NCBI GenBank assembly: GCA_022823945.1
Contig: JAJEBK010000032.1
Location: 186,001 to 250,000 of the forward strand
From: Anaerolineae bacterium
GTDB taxonomy: Bacteria; Chloroflexota; Anaerolineae; Aggregatilineales; Phototrophicaceae
Direction of reading: 5' to 3'
DNA: 64,000 nt
Under the pieces are notes generated by a model. It was not told where the DNA came from and did not search any database. It worked only from the letters and a program-made list of their open reading frames with translations. The first letter of the stretch is position 1; the number at the start of each line of letters is the position of its first letter. Shown piece by piece: positions 24,874 through 33,870 of this stretch. The position numbers and the translations under genes were made by a program.

Positions 24874-26436
24874 ATGCTCGCGATCGTCAATACCTGTGAA
24901 GTCATCGGCTTGGACGGGCACCTGGTCGAGGTGCAGACAGACTTCAATCCGCGCGCCCACTTGCCCAGCTTCAAACTGGTGGGGCTGCCAGGCGCATCGG
25001 TCCGCGAAAGCTCCGAGCGCGCCCGTTCTGCCATTCGCAACAGCGGTTTGCGTTTCCCCAACAAAGCCTATGTCGTCAATTTATCTCCAGCTGATATTCC
25101 CAAGCACGGATCCTCGTATGATTTGGCGATCGCGATCGGCGTGTTGGCAGCCACCGACCAGATTCCTCTGCACGCGCTGGACGATTCCCTGTTCATTGGC
25201 GAGCTGTCGCTGGACGGGGGCATCCGCCATGTCAAAGGCGTTTTGCCCATGGTCTACACCGCCAGGCAGCGCGAATTGTCGACCGTCTTTGTGCCGCAAG
25301 AAGATGCTGCCGAAGCCGCCTTGGTGCAGGGAATCGACATCATCCCGGTGCGCTCAATCGGGCAGTTGGTCGAGCATCTGTACCAACTGAACCCCATCGC
25401 GCCGTATGAATCCAAGCTGGCGGAGCAGCAGCGGGCAAGCGCTATGGCGGACGGTGTGGTCGACTTTTCCGATGTTCGCGGGCAAGAGCATGTCAAACGA
25501 GCGCTGGAAGTGGCGGCGGCGGGCAACCACAATATTCTGATGTCGGGACCACCAGGGGCTGGCAAGAGCTTGCTGGCCGGGGCTTTGGCCGGGATCTTGC
25601 CGGCGCTTTCGCTCGAAGAGGCGCTGGATGTAACGCGCATCTATTCGATCGTCGATATGCTTTCGCAAGATGCGCCGCTCATCCGTCAGCGACCATTCCG
25701 TGCGCCCCACTTCACCATCTCGCAGAATGGACTGGTCGGCGGCGGCTCTGTGCCCAAGCCGGGCGAGATCAGCCTAGCGCATCGCGGCGTGCTCTTTCTG
25801 GATGAAATCAACGAATTGCCAGCGCGCGTGCTGGAAGTTATGCGCCAGCCAATCGAAGACAAGGTCGTAACCATCAGCCGCGCCAAAGGCAGCATCACCT
25901 TCCCCGCCAATTTCCAGTTGGTTGGCGCGCGCAACCCCTGCCCTTGCGGATTTTTTGGCTCGCCACAACACAGCTGCACCTGCACGCCCAACCAGATTCA
26001 ACGTTATCAGTCGCGCCTATCAGGACCCATCCTCGACCGCATTGATATCCATGTCGAGGTGCCGCGGGTCGACTATGACAAGCTGCTGGGCACAGAGCAG
26101 GCAGAAAGCTCGGCGGACATCCGCAGGCGCGTCGAAAAAGCGCGCAGCTTGCAGACACAGCGCTTTGATGGCGCGCCCGGGCTGCATGCCAATTCGGATA
26201 TGGGCATCAGCGACATCGATGAATTATGCCCGCTGAGGGCGGACGCGCAGCAAATTTTGTCGGTGTCGGTGCGCAAGATGAATCTTAGCGCGCGCAGTTA
26301 TCATCGCGTCATCAAGCTGAGCCGCACCATCGCCGATCTGGAGGATGCGCCAGAAATTGAAGTGCCGCATATCCTGGAAGCGCTGAACTATCGCCCCAAG
26401 TTTGAAGATTTGCCTGCTATCGGGGTGCGGCGCTAA
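24874..26436 (+). CDS. comM: YifB/ComM-family Mg-chelatase-like AAA ATPase
   Basis: A 520-residue protein with an N-terminal Lon-protease-like fold domain (residues 1-170), then an AAA+ module. Walker A is GPPGAGKS near 225, Walker B VLFLDEIN near 307. A Cys cluster NPCPCGFFG...CTCT lies near 355-372, followed by a C-terminal Mg-chelatase-like lid. In naturally transformable bacteria ComM is a hexameric helicase promoting branch migration during DNA uptake; elsewhere the role is unclear. GAGG precedes ATG 24874. comF at 41.3 kb is the only other competence-named gene here. Confidence 0.92.
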   Translation: MLAIVNTCEVIGLDGHLVEVQTDFNPRAHLPSFKLVGLPGASVRESSERARSAIRNSGLRFPNKAYVVNLSPADIPKHGSSYDLAIAIGVLAATDQIPLHALDDSLFIGELSLDGGIRHVKGVLPMVYTARQRELSTVFVPQEDAAEAALVQGIDIIPVRSIGQLVEHLYQLNPIAPYESKLAEQQRASAMADGVVDFSDVRGQEHVKRALEVAAAGNHNILMSGPPGAGKSLLAGALAGILPALSLEEALDVTRIYSIVDMLSQDAPLIRQRPFRAPHFTISQNGLVGGGSVPKPGEISLAHRGVLFLDEINELPARVLEVMRQPIEDKVVTISRAKGSITFPANFQLVGARNPCPCGFFGSPQHSCTCTPNQIQRYQSRLSGPILDRIDIHVEVPRVDYDKLLGTEQAESSADIRRRVEKARSLQTQRFDGAPGLHANSDMGISDIDELCPLRADAQQILSVSVRKMNLSARSYHRVIKLSRTIADLEDAPEIEVPHILEALNYRPKFEDLPAIGVRR

Positions 26437-26618
26437 GCCTTGCAGCCACGCACGGTTTGCCCCGCATGCAGTAACCCGACACACTGGAATCATCGCCCTG
26501 TCTGCACTATATTGATGAATATTGGCAAATCTGCCGAGCGGCGTCGACGCCCTGTCTGCAAGTCGCTTTGTGACTGGCGTGGTCCGACAGCCGGGCTGAT
26601 TTTTTTGGGGAGCGGAAA
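26437..26618. other. Intergenic region before ppc with no recognised gene
   Basis: 182 bases. CGCCCTGTCTGCA occurs twice (about 26495 and 26549). GGGCTGATTTTTTTGGGGAG just before the ppc ATG resembles GGGCTGATAATTTTTTGAGG just before comM, a shared 5' leader. No tRNA, sRNA or clear terminator was recognised. Confidence 0.4.
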
Positions 26619-29315
26619 ATGAGCGATGCGCGCAAACCTGGCTCCAATATTTTGAGCCAAGATATTCACCTGCTGGGCAGTTGGCTTGGCGTCATCATCC
26701 AGGAACAATGCGGCCAGGAAGCCTATGATCTGGTCGAAGAGATCCGCGCCATGTCCAAGGCGCGCCGCAATGGCGATGCCGAAGCCGCTTTCCAACTGGC
26801 AGACCGCCTGGAAAATCTGCCGCTGGATTCCAAACATGTGCTCATCAAGGCATTTTCCAATTACTTTCAACTGATAAACATCGCCGAAGACTTGCAGCGA
26901 ATCCGCGTAATCCGCCAGCGCGAAGCCAAGGGCCGGCTGAGAGAGTCGATTATCGGGGCGGTCCGCGCTTTGAAGAAGAATGGCAAGACAGCCGCCGACA
27001 TGCGCGCCCTGCTGGAGCAAACGCGTCTGCGTCTCGTGCTGACAGCCCACCCTTCGGAAGCAAAACGCCAGGAAACATTGGTCAAGCTGCGGCATATCGC
27101 CAGCATGATGGAACGCCGCGACCGCCACAACCTGCTGCCCAGAGAGCTGCGCAAGCTGGAAAGCGCGCTGGCGGAAGAGGTCGAAGAGCTTTGGCAGACT
27201 CGCCAGGTGCGCGCCTCGAAAAAAGAAGTCGCGGACGAAGTCGACTTTGGCGTCTATTTCATCCGCTCGGTCATTATTGATGTCGTCATCGACATTTACG
27301 AAGATTTGCAGATGGCGCTGGAACAAAGCTACCCCGAAGCAAATTGGACAGCGCTGCCGCCGGTGCTGCGTTATGCATCGTGGATAGGCGGCGACCGCGA
27401 TGGCAATCCCAATGTGACCACCGATGTCACCCTGCAGACGCTGGCGACCCTGCGCAGCACAGCGCGGCAGATCTACCTGGACGAAATTGAGCTGCTGGGG
27501 CAACACCTGACGCAAGACACCGAGCGATTCGGCGCGTCGGCAGAGATCCGCGCTGCCACAGACGGTGATGATGCTTTGGAGAAGCGCTTTCCGGCCGAGT
27601 TGTACCGTCAAAAACTGGCCCGCATCCAACGCAAGCTCGCGACTGACGATTATCGATCCAGCCGCGGTTTTCTGCGCGACCTGCTGCAAGTGCAAGACAG
27701 CCTGAAAGCACACGGCGGCCTGCGCTCGGCTTTGGGCACAGTGCAGCGACTGGTGCGCAAGCTGCGTCTATTTGGATTGCATCTGGTGCCGCTGGAAGTG
27801 CGCGAAAATGCCGAGTTGCACAGCGCCGCGCTGGATGAAATTTTTGCCCGATACGACATTTGCGAAAAGTACCTGGCTCTGCCCGAAGCGCAGAAGCAGA
27901 CGTTGTTGGCAGCCGAGATCCGCAGCCGGCGGCCGCTATTCCCGCAAGACATCGACAGCTTCAGCGATGGCACCCAAAGCATCATCCGCACCTGGCGCAT
28001 GATCGGCGCGGCGCATGCGCAATACGACGCCATCGTCATCGACACGGTCATCGCCAGCATGTCCCAGCAGCCCAGCGATGTATTGGCCATGCTGGTCTTT
28101 GCCAGCGAAGTCGGCATTGACCGCCATATCACCATCGTGCCGCTTTTTGAAACAATAGATGACCTGTACCGCGCGCCGCAGATTATGGAGCAGCTCTTTG
28201 GCATCGCCGAGTATCAAGCCTATCTGTCGGCGCGTGCGGGGAAACGCGGCTTGCGCCAACAGATCATGATCGGCTATTCCGACAGCAGCAAAGACGGCGG
28301 CTATCTGGCGTCAAACTGGAACTTGTATCACGCGCAGCAACTGCTTACAGAAACCTGCGTCAAGCACGGCGTCTCCCTGGAATTATTTCATGGGCGTGGC
28401 GGCAGCATCGGTCGTGGCGGCGGACCCACCAACCGCGCTATCTTGTCCCAGCCGCCCGAGTCCTTGCGCGGTGGCGTCAAAATCACCGAGCAGGGCGAAG
28501 TCATCGCCTATCGCTACAGCAACCGCGGCATCGGTCATCGGCATTTGCACCAGGTGCTCAACGCCGTGCTGATTGGCATGGGCGCACCAGAGCAGCATCA
28601 TGTGCCGGCGCATTACTACGAAGCGATGGAACAGTTGTCAGAGTTAAGCCGCGCTTGTTATCGGCAGTTCGTCTATGAAAGCGATGGGTTCATTGAATAT
28701 TGGCAGCAAGCCACGCCAATCCGCGAGCTAAGCCGTATGCAGATCAGCTCGAGGCCCGCCAAACGCGCCGAACGCGCTGGTTTCACCGCCATGCGCGCCA
28801 TCCCCTGGATGTTCAGCTGGATGCAAAGCCGCGCAATCGTGCCAAGTTGGTTCGGTGTGGGCACAGCCTTCGAGACCTTTGCCGAGCAGGACGAGCCAGG
28901 ACTGCGCTTGCTGCAAGAGATGTACCGCAGTTGGGCTTTCTTCAAGGCGATCATCGACAACGCCCAGCTCGATGTCGCCAAAGCCGATATGGGCATTGCC
29001 GCGCTCTATTCTTCGCTGGTCGAACCTGTCGAGCTGCGCGAGCGATTCTTCGGCTGGATCAAAGCCGAGCACACCCGCAGCAGCAACATGATTATGCGCG
29101 TGACGCAGCAAGACGCGCTGTTGGCGAATATGCCAGCCATCCAGACTTCTATCCAGCGGCGCAACCCCTATGTCGACCCGCTCAATTTTATGCAGGTGGC
29201 TCTCTTGCGCGAACTGCGGGGGCTGGATGAAGACGATGCGCAGTGGCGCCCCGTGCTGGATGCCACGCTGGCGACCATCAATGGCATCGCGGCAGGCATG
29301 AAGACGACGGGCTAG
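26619..29315 (+). CDS. ppc: Phosphoenolpyruvate carboxylase
   Basis: An 898-residue bacterial-type enzyme carboxylating PEP to oxaloacetate, replenishing the citric-acid cycle. The catalytic His lies near residue 142 in LVLTAHPSEAKR. YSDSSKDGG near 552 and FHGRGGSIGRGGGP near 589 are the mobile catalytic loops. The C-terminus INGIAAGMKTTG ends one residue away from the classical NTG end. The first histidine motif reads TAHPSEA instead of the common TAHPTEA, a conservative change. GGGGAG precedes ATG 26619. Oxaloacetate supply fits the 2-oxoglutarate demand of the nearby lysine route, but no co-regulation is shown. Confidence 0.96.
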   Translation: MSDARKPGSNILSQDIHLLGSWLGVIIQEQCGQEAYDLVEEIRAMSKARRNGDAEAAFQLADRLENLPLDSKHVLIKAFSNYFQLINIAEDLQRIRVIRQREAKGRLRESIIGAVRALKKNGKTAADMRALLEQTRLRLVLTAHPSEAKRQETLVKLRHIASMMERRDRHNLLPRELRKLESALAEEVEELWQTRQVRASKKEVADEVDFGVYFIRSVIIDVVIDIYEDLQMALEQSYPEANWTALPPVLRYASWIGGDRDGNPNVTTDVTLQTLATLRSTARQIYLDEIELLGQHLTQDTERFGASAEIRAATDGDDALEKRFPAELYRQKLARIQRKLATDDYRSSRGFLRDLLQVQDSLKAHGGLRSALGTVQRLVRKLRLFGLHLVPLEVRENAELHSAALDEIFARYDICEKYLALPEAQKQTLLAAEIRSRRPLFPQDIDSFSDGTQSIIRTWRMIGAAHAQYDAIVIDTVIASMSQQPSDVLAMLVFASEVGIDRHITIVPLFETIDDLYRAPQIMEQLFGIAEYQAYLSARAGKRGLRQQIMIGYSDSSKDGGYLASNWNLYHAQQLLTETCVKHGVSLELFHGRGGSIGRGGGPTNRAILSQPPESLRGGVKITEQGEVIAYRYSNRGIGHRHLHQVLNAVLIGMGAPEQHHVPAHYYEAMEQLSELSRACYRQFVYESDGFIEYWQQATPIRELSRMQISSRPAKRAERAGFTAMRAIPWMFSWMQSRAIVPSWFGVGTAFETFAEQDEPGLRLLQEMYRSWAFFKAIIDNAQLDVAKADMGIAALYSSLVEPVELRERFFGWIKAEHTRSSNMIMRVTQQDALLANMPAIQTSIQRRNPYVDPLNFMQVALLRELRGLDEDDAQWRPVLDATLATINGIAAGMKTTG

Positions 29316-29330
29316 AGAGACAGCGCTTGT

Positions 29331-30899
29331 TTATTGCCCGGCTACTCCCGGCTGGCGCAGAAATTCAGACCGCGTGGCTTGTGTGAGAACTTGCTGGTTA
29401 TCAGGCAGCAGGCTCCAAAAGAGCGCGGGGTCGGCAATGCGACCAGCGGCAGCCTGACTGTACTGCCCGAGTAGCTGCATGAAAGCCTCATCGCCGATAT
29501 CATCGCGCAGGTTGTGCAACATTTGCACGCCGCGCAAGTAGATGGCGTTGATGTAGGCGCGCGCGGTTGTGAATTCGTAGACGGCGCTGTCGACCTTGCC
29601 TTGTGGGAAAAAGCCAGCCACTCGGAAGCTCCACCACCAATTCCTTTCTGCTGGATAAAACGCCTCAATATACAGGTATTCGCTGTAAGTAGCGAGCGCT
29701 TCGTCCAGCCAGGGGTTCAGCGCCGAGTCGCTGCCGACGCGGGCATACCACCACTGATGCGCGATCTCATGCACAGCGATTAATGTCAGGTAATTCTTGG
29801 GCGTGCCATCAAAGCCATAAAACCAGGCGCTGCCCACATAAACCAGCCCCGTGAATTCCATGCCATCAGGAAAGTCGCCTTGCACGATCACAAACCGCTT
29901 GTAGGGGTACGCGCCGAAGTAGCGGGCAAACAGATCGAGCGCCTTGCCAGCTTCAACCAACAGATGCGAGACACTATCCAGGCGCGAACCGCCCGCATTG
30001 ACCTGGGCATCGGCAAAATTGTAGACAGCCGCCACCAGCCCTGGCGCGACTTCCCGCTCGGTTAGGATGAATTCTTCGCTGAGGCTGATGGCCAAGTCGC
30101 GCGATGCCGGCAGCTCCACCAGCCACTGCCCCGCCCCCAAGCGCGTTACATCGCCGGGCGCAGCCAACTGCAGCTTGTCTGACGCATTTTTCGCCGTGAT
30201 CTGCACCTGCCAGTCCGTCCACTCATAGACGATTTGCTCGCCGATGCCGCTGGGCTGATGTATCCGCCAGTCGCCAGTCAGCCGGGCGGCGACAGTTGGC
30301 AAGAAGTGACTCAAATTGAGCTGGCGCGGGCTGTAGCCAAAGAAACCACGGTAAGAGCGCAAGCCTTCGCGTATGGCGCTCGGACGCAGCTGAAAAGTCA
30401 GCGCGGCTTCCAGCCAGCAGCCCGGTTGCAGCGGAGGGTCCAGCAGTATCTCGAGGCGGTTGCTATCCAGCTGATAAGCGGCGCTTTCGCCATTGATGCG
30501 CAGATCCAGCAGCGAGAAGGCGTCTGTCCATTGATTGGCTTGCACATCCACAACCAGCTTGTTCAGTGGCTCTGCTTCCAGATTGTGGAAGACGATGCGT
30601 TGAGAGACATCAGCGGTGCGCGCGCCATAATCGACATTCACATCGGCTTCAACGCGACGCGCCAGCTCGGGAGCAGATTGGGGACAGCGATTTGGTTTGC
30701 GATCAAGCGTGGGCTGGGCGACCTGTGAATCGCTGTGGACTGTCAGCGGTGTGGCTTCTTTCTGCAATGTTTCCAGGTGCAAGTTGGTTTTCCCGACGAC
30801 CGTGGCGTCTTCGGCGGATGTGGCTCGGCTCAAGTTGCAGCCGACCAGCAAAAAGCCACTGAGCAGAATAAGCAGGCAGTCGCGAAACATAGGCGGCAT
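29331..30899 (-). CDS. M1-family metallopeptidase lipoprotein
   Basis: A 522-residue exported zinc peptidase. The N-terminus has a lipoprotein signal ending in lipobox LVGC within the first 20 residues, so it is likely anchored outside the membrane. A beta-rich N-terminal domain precedes the gluzincin core: HEIAHQWWY near 376, and WLDEALATYSEY about 20 residues later with the third zinc ligand Glu. FTGLVYVGSAWFYG occupies the place of the GAMEN substrate loop, which is not conserved, so aminopeptidase specificity is uncertain. Starts at ATG 30902, 30899 or 30890 are possible; GGGGAG at 30903-30908 favours the middle one. Confidence 0.82.
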   Translation of the reverse strand: MPPMFRDCLLILLSGFLLVGCNLSRATSAEDATVVGKTNLHLETLQKEATPLTVHSDSQVAQPTLDRKPNRCPQSAPELARRVEADVNVDYGARTADVSQRIVFHNLEAEPLNKLVVDVQANQWTDAFSLLDLRINGESAAYQLDSNRLEILLDPPLQPGCWLEAALTFQLRPSAIREGLRSYRGFFGYSPRQLNLSHFLPTVAARLTGDWRIHQPSGIGEQIVYEWTDWQVQITAKNASDKLQLAAPGDVTRLGAGQWLVELPASRDLAISLSEEFILTEREVAPGLVAAVYNFADAQVNAGGSRLDSVSHLLVEAGKALDLFARYFGAYPYKRFVIVQGDFPDGMEFTGLVYVGSAWFYGFDGTPKNYLTLIAVHEIAHQWWYARVGSDSALNPWLDEALATYSEYLYIEAFYPAERNWWWSFRVAGFFPQGKVDSAVYEFTTARAYINAIYLRGVQMLHNLRDDIGDEAFMQLLGQYSQAAAGRIADPALFWSLLPDNQQVLTQATRSEFLRQPGVAGQ

Positions 30900-30968
30900 C
30901 ATACTCCCCGCGCGCCACGCCGACAATGCAGGGTTCATCTGCGCCGCGTATGCGCCAGGCGCGTCCTG

Positions 30969-30977
30969 TGTTATGCT
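30969..30977 (+). promoter_or_regulatory. Putative extended -10 promoter of the UbiA-family gene
   Basis: TG-T-TATGCT at 30969-30977, 41 bases before ATG 31018, in the divergent gap with the M1 peptidase gene. Confidence 0.4.
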
Positions 30978-31017
30978 TGTCGCGAAAGATAAGAAGCGGT
31001 CAATTCGTGTATCCGGC

Positions 31018-31935
31018 ATGAGCCAAACAGCCCCGCGCGCAACCAGCAGCAAACTCGCCGCGATCCTACGGTTGTCGCGTTGGCGAGAGCATGTTCCTTT
31101 CACCATTCCGTTGACACTGGTCGGCGGTCTGCTGGCGATGGAACCGATTGGCGCTGCGGTCGACTGGCGGCTCTTTGTCGTGCTGGCTGCCAATGTGCTG
31201 GCGATGTGCTTCGCGTTCATGCTCAACGATGTGGAAGATGCGCCGGACGATGCGCTGGACAAGTCCAAGCGCGCTCACAATGTCATCAGCAGCGGACTGC
31301 TCAGCCGGCGGCAAGGCTTGGGCGTCTGCGCGGGGACATTTGCGCTGTCTTTGCTGCTCTATGTTTGGGCAGGCGGCTGGGCGCTGGCGCTGGGTGGCGT
31401 CACGCTGGCGTTGTGTTATCTGTATTCGGCGCACCCTTTTCGCTTCAAAGCGCGTCCGCTGACCGACTTCCTTTCGCATGCGCTCATGTTGAGCGGCTTG
31501 CTCGTGGCGGCTGGATATGCCACTTACAGCAGCGCTGCTGACGATGTGTGGCTGGTCGTGTTGGCGGCTGTTTTATTTTCTGCTTATGGGCAATTCTATA
31601 ACCAGGTCGAAGATTATGATGTCGACAAGTCGGCTGGCTTGCAGAACACAGCCGTGCTGTTGGGTAAAAGAACGACCGCCTGGCTGGGGCATCTGTCGTT
31701 TGCCGGCGCGCTGGTTTGCATTGTCGGCGCTATTGCGCAGGGATTGTTCCCCGACTGGCTGGGCGTCATCGTCGGCATCGGTGTCTTGGCCTGCGGCGTC
31801 TTTCCCTGGGAGCTGGACATGCGCGGCAACAAAGCGGCATTCAGCGCGAATTTGCAGCGGCCCGGCTTGCTTGTCGCCAACTTGACAGCATGGATATGGT
31901 TGGCAGCCAATCTGGGCCTGCTGGCCATCGTCTGA
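31018..31935 (+). CDS. UbiA-family prenyltransferase
   Basis: A 305-residue integral membrane enzyme with about eight hydrophobic segments. The two Asp-rich motifs of the family are visible: NDVEDAPDDALD near residue 69 and QVEDYDVDKSAG near 197, which hold magnesium and the prenyl diphosphate. Members attach prenyl chains to aromatic rings (menaquinone, tocopherol, chlorophyll, heme O precursors). No quinone-synthesis neighbours are present to choose among them. ATG 31018 was preferred because longer in-frame starts run into the divergent peptidase. Confidence 0.82.
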   Translation: MSQTAPRATSSKLAAILRLSRWREHVPFTIPLTLVGGLLAMEPIGAAVDWRLFVVLAANVLAMCFAFMLNDVEDAPDDALDKSKRAHNVISSGLLSRRQGLGVCAGTFALSLLLYVWAGGWALALGGVTLALCYLYSAHPFRFKARPLTDFLSHALMLSGLLVAAGYATYSSAADDVWLVVLAAVLFSAYGQFYNQVEDYDVDKSAGLQNTAVLLGKRTTAWLGHLSFAGALVCIVGAIAQGLFPDWLGVIVGIGVLACGVFPWELDMRGNKAAFSANLQRPGLLVANLTAWIWLAANLGLLAIV

Positions 31936-31972
31936 ACAGCCGCTCTCCGCTTGACCGACTCGCAAATGCTTG

Positions 31973-31981
31973 TGCTAGTAT
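31973..31981 (+). promoter_or_regulatory. Putative promoter of the small membrane protein gene
   Basis: TG-C-TAGTAT at 31973-31981, with TTGACC at 31951-31956 nineteen bases upstream of the -10 hexamer. It is one of the best -35/-10 pairs in the window. Confidence 0.5.
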
Positions 31982-32011
31982 ACGGGCAGGCACACGCGAG
32001 CAAGCAGGCAC

Positions 32012-32413
32012 ATGGCAGATATTCACCAAATCCTATTTAACATGCACATTTTCTACTCGCTGGCGCTGGGCATTTGGGCGGCGTTCGCGGCTATATTGGC
32101 GCGCGGCAAGGAGTCGCTCAGCGGGCATTACTGGGGTGCGGTGGTCGTCTATGCGCTGCTGGCGGGCATTACCTTGCTGGTCGGAGTCGGGCTGCTATTG
32201 ACGGGCTTTGAGCTGCGTTCGGGACGGACTGTCGTGTATGTGCTGTACATGCTGTGGCTGGCCATCATCATGCCGGGCTTGTTCAGCCTGATGAGCGGGC
32301 GCGATGATCGTCAGGCGGCTTTTGCCTACGCCCTGTTGGCTTTCTTCAACTTCAGCACCTCGGTCAGCATGATACAGCGCGAACTGATTGGTCCCTGGGT
32401 CACCATCTCTTAA
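32012..32413 (+). CDS. Small four-helix membrane protein, unknown function
   Basis: A 133-residue protein I do not recognise. Hydropathy suggests four membrane helices at about residues 12-28, 43-64, 74-95 and 105-122, with short loops (ARGKESLSGH, FELRSGR, SGRDDR). The polar loops alternate in charge. It has its own extended -10 promoter and lies 18 bases before the CCA-type nucleotidyltransferase, so the two may be co-transcribed. The absence of cofactor motifs leaves the role open. Confidence 0.75.
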   Translation: MADIHQILFNMHIFYSLALGIWAAFAAILARGKESLSGHYWGAVVVYALLAGITLLVGVGLLLTGFELRSGRTVVYVLYMLWLAIIMPGLFSLMSGRDDRQAAFAYALLAFFNFSTSVSMIQRELIGPWVTIS

Positions 32414-32431
32414 GTTACAAGCTGGCTAACC

Positions 32432-33811
32432 ATGACACCGCCAGATAGCACAAACAACAAGCCAGGTTCTTTCGACCGCAGCGCGCTGGTTCGCGGACTG
32501 GGTGAAGCGCCGGCGCGTCTGACAGACCTTGTGGCAAAACAGGCGCAAGACCAGGGACACGCCCTCTACCTGGTTGGCGGGGTCCTGCGAGATCTGCTGT
32601 TGGGGGGAGGCAGCGCCGACCTGGATTTCGTGATTGAAAGCGATGCTTCTGCATTCGCTCGTGGTTTGCAGAAGCGATATGGCGGACAGGTGCACGCACA
32701 CAAACCGTTTGGCACGGCGAAATGGTCGCTGAATGCTGAATCTGCCGACAGGCTCGGGCTGCCCCTGGACGATCTGCCGCAGCATATCGACTTTGCTCGG
32801 GCGCGCAAAGAGACTTATGCGGAGCCGGCCGCCCTGCCCCTTACCATGCCGGGCAGCATCGAGGACGACATGCAGCGGCGCGACTTTTCGATCAATGCGC
32901 TGGCGCTGAGCCTAAGCCCAAAAGCGCGCTACGGGCAACTGCTGGATGCCTGCAGCGGCTTGCAAGACCTGCGTAATCGTCAAATTCGCGTTTTGCATGA
33001 GCGCAGCTTCATTGACGACCCCACACGGATATTGCGCACGCTGCGATTTGCAACTCGGCTTAATTTCGAAATCTCTGCCCAGACGGCGGGCTGGTTGCTG
33101 CATGCGCTGCCACTGCTGGGGCGGGTTTCGGGTGCGCGCCTGCGCAACGAAACAAAATTGATTTTGGCGGAGGAATTGGCTGGCGAGATCCTGTTGCGCT
33201 TGAATGACCTGGGCGCATTGAAAGCGATTCAGCCCGGCTTTTACATGCCAAAGCGCCTGGCGAGCGACCTCAAACGCGCGAGCAAGCAGGCACCACCCTG
33301 GCGATCGCCAGACCATGATGCGCTGGCATTGCGTTGGTGCTTGCTGCTGGCAGGCTGTGAAGAACCTGTCGCTCGCGGTATCGCCAAGCGCCTGGACCTG
33401 AATCGCCGACAGACCGACAGCGTAATCGCCACTTGTCGCATTATGGCGATTGCCGAAGAACTCGCCGACCCGAGGCTCCGCCCCAGCGAGATCGCCCCGC
33501 GCCTGGAAACCTTGCCGTCCACCGCCCTGCACGCTGGCTGGCTGTTGCTGCATGACTCGTCAGCCGCCCAGGAACGATTGCGCTTGACCATGCAGCGCTG
33601 GCGGACTATCCGCCCCTGCACAAATGGGCATGACCTGCGCGCGCTGGGCTTGCCGCCTGGTCCGCGCTACAAGCAGATTCTGAAGCGGCTGCGTGGCGCA
33701 TGGATCGATGGCGATGTGCGGTCATGCGCAGCTGAACAGGCGCTGCTGCAGCAATTGCTGGAAAGCGGCGAGTTTGCGCCTGCCGTTCAACCCGGTGCAA
33801 GGCTCCTGTAA
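32432..33811 (+). CDS. tRNA nucleotidyltransferase / poly(A) polymerase family protein (CCA-adding type)
   Basis: A 459-residue class II nucleotidyltransferase. LVGGVLRDLLLGGGSADLDFVIE near residue 48 holds the glycine motif and the catalytic DxD. DFARARKETY near 118, MQRRDFSINALAL near 148 and the FIDDPTRILRTLRFATRL block near 190 form the nucleotide-selection head and neck. The C-terminal half is helical and lacks an HD domain. It most likely adds or repairs the tRNA CCA end. A-only or CC-only enzymes look alike, so exact specificity is not certain. Confidence 0.85.
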   Translation: MTPPDSTNNKPGSFDRSALVRGLGEAPARLTDLVAKQAQDQGHALYLVGGVLRDLLLGGGSADLDFVIESDASAFARGLQKRYGGQVHAHKPFGTAKWSLNAESADRLGLPLDDLPQHIDFARARKETYAEPAALPLTMPGSIEDDMQRRDFSINALALSLSPKARYGQLLDACSGLQDLRNRQIRVLHERSFIDDPTRILRTLRFATRLNFEISAQTAGWLLHALPLLGRVSGARLRNETKLILAEELAGEILLRLNDLGALKAIQPGFYMPKRLASDLKRASKQAPPWRSPDHDALALRWCLLLAGCEEPVARGIAKRLDLNRRQTDSVIATCRIMAIAEELADPRLRPSEIAPRLETLPSTALHAGWLLLHDSSAAQERLRLTMQRWRTIRPCTNGHDLRALGLPPGPRYKQILKRLRGAWIDGDVRSCAAEQALLQQLLESGEFAPAVQPGARLL

Positions 33812-33870
33812 GGATTTTCTGGCAGACTGCTGGCAAAAGCAGGACACAGGCTGATGCGGAGATGGTGGCA

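Noticed and set aside
27036..27060. TAHPSEA in PEP carboxylase as an inactivating change
   Set aside because: The catalytic His is retained and Thr-to-Ser is conservative; all other catalytic loops are intact.
26490..27713. 407-codon antisense frame opposite ppc
   Set aside because: It is a shadow of PEP carboxylase, with no domain and no ribosome site.
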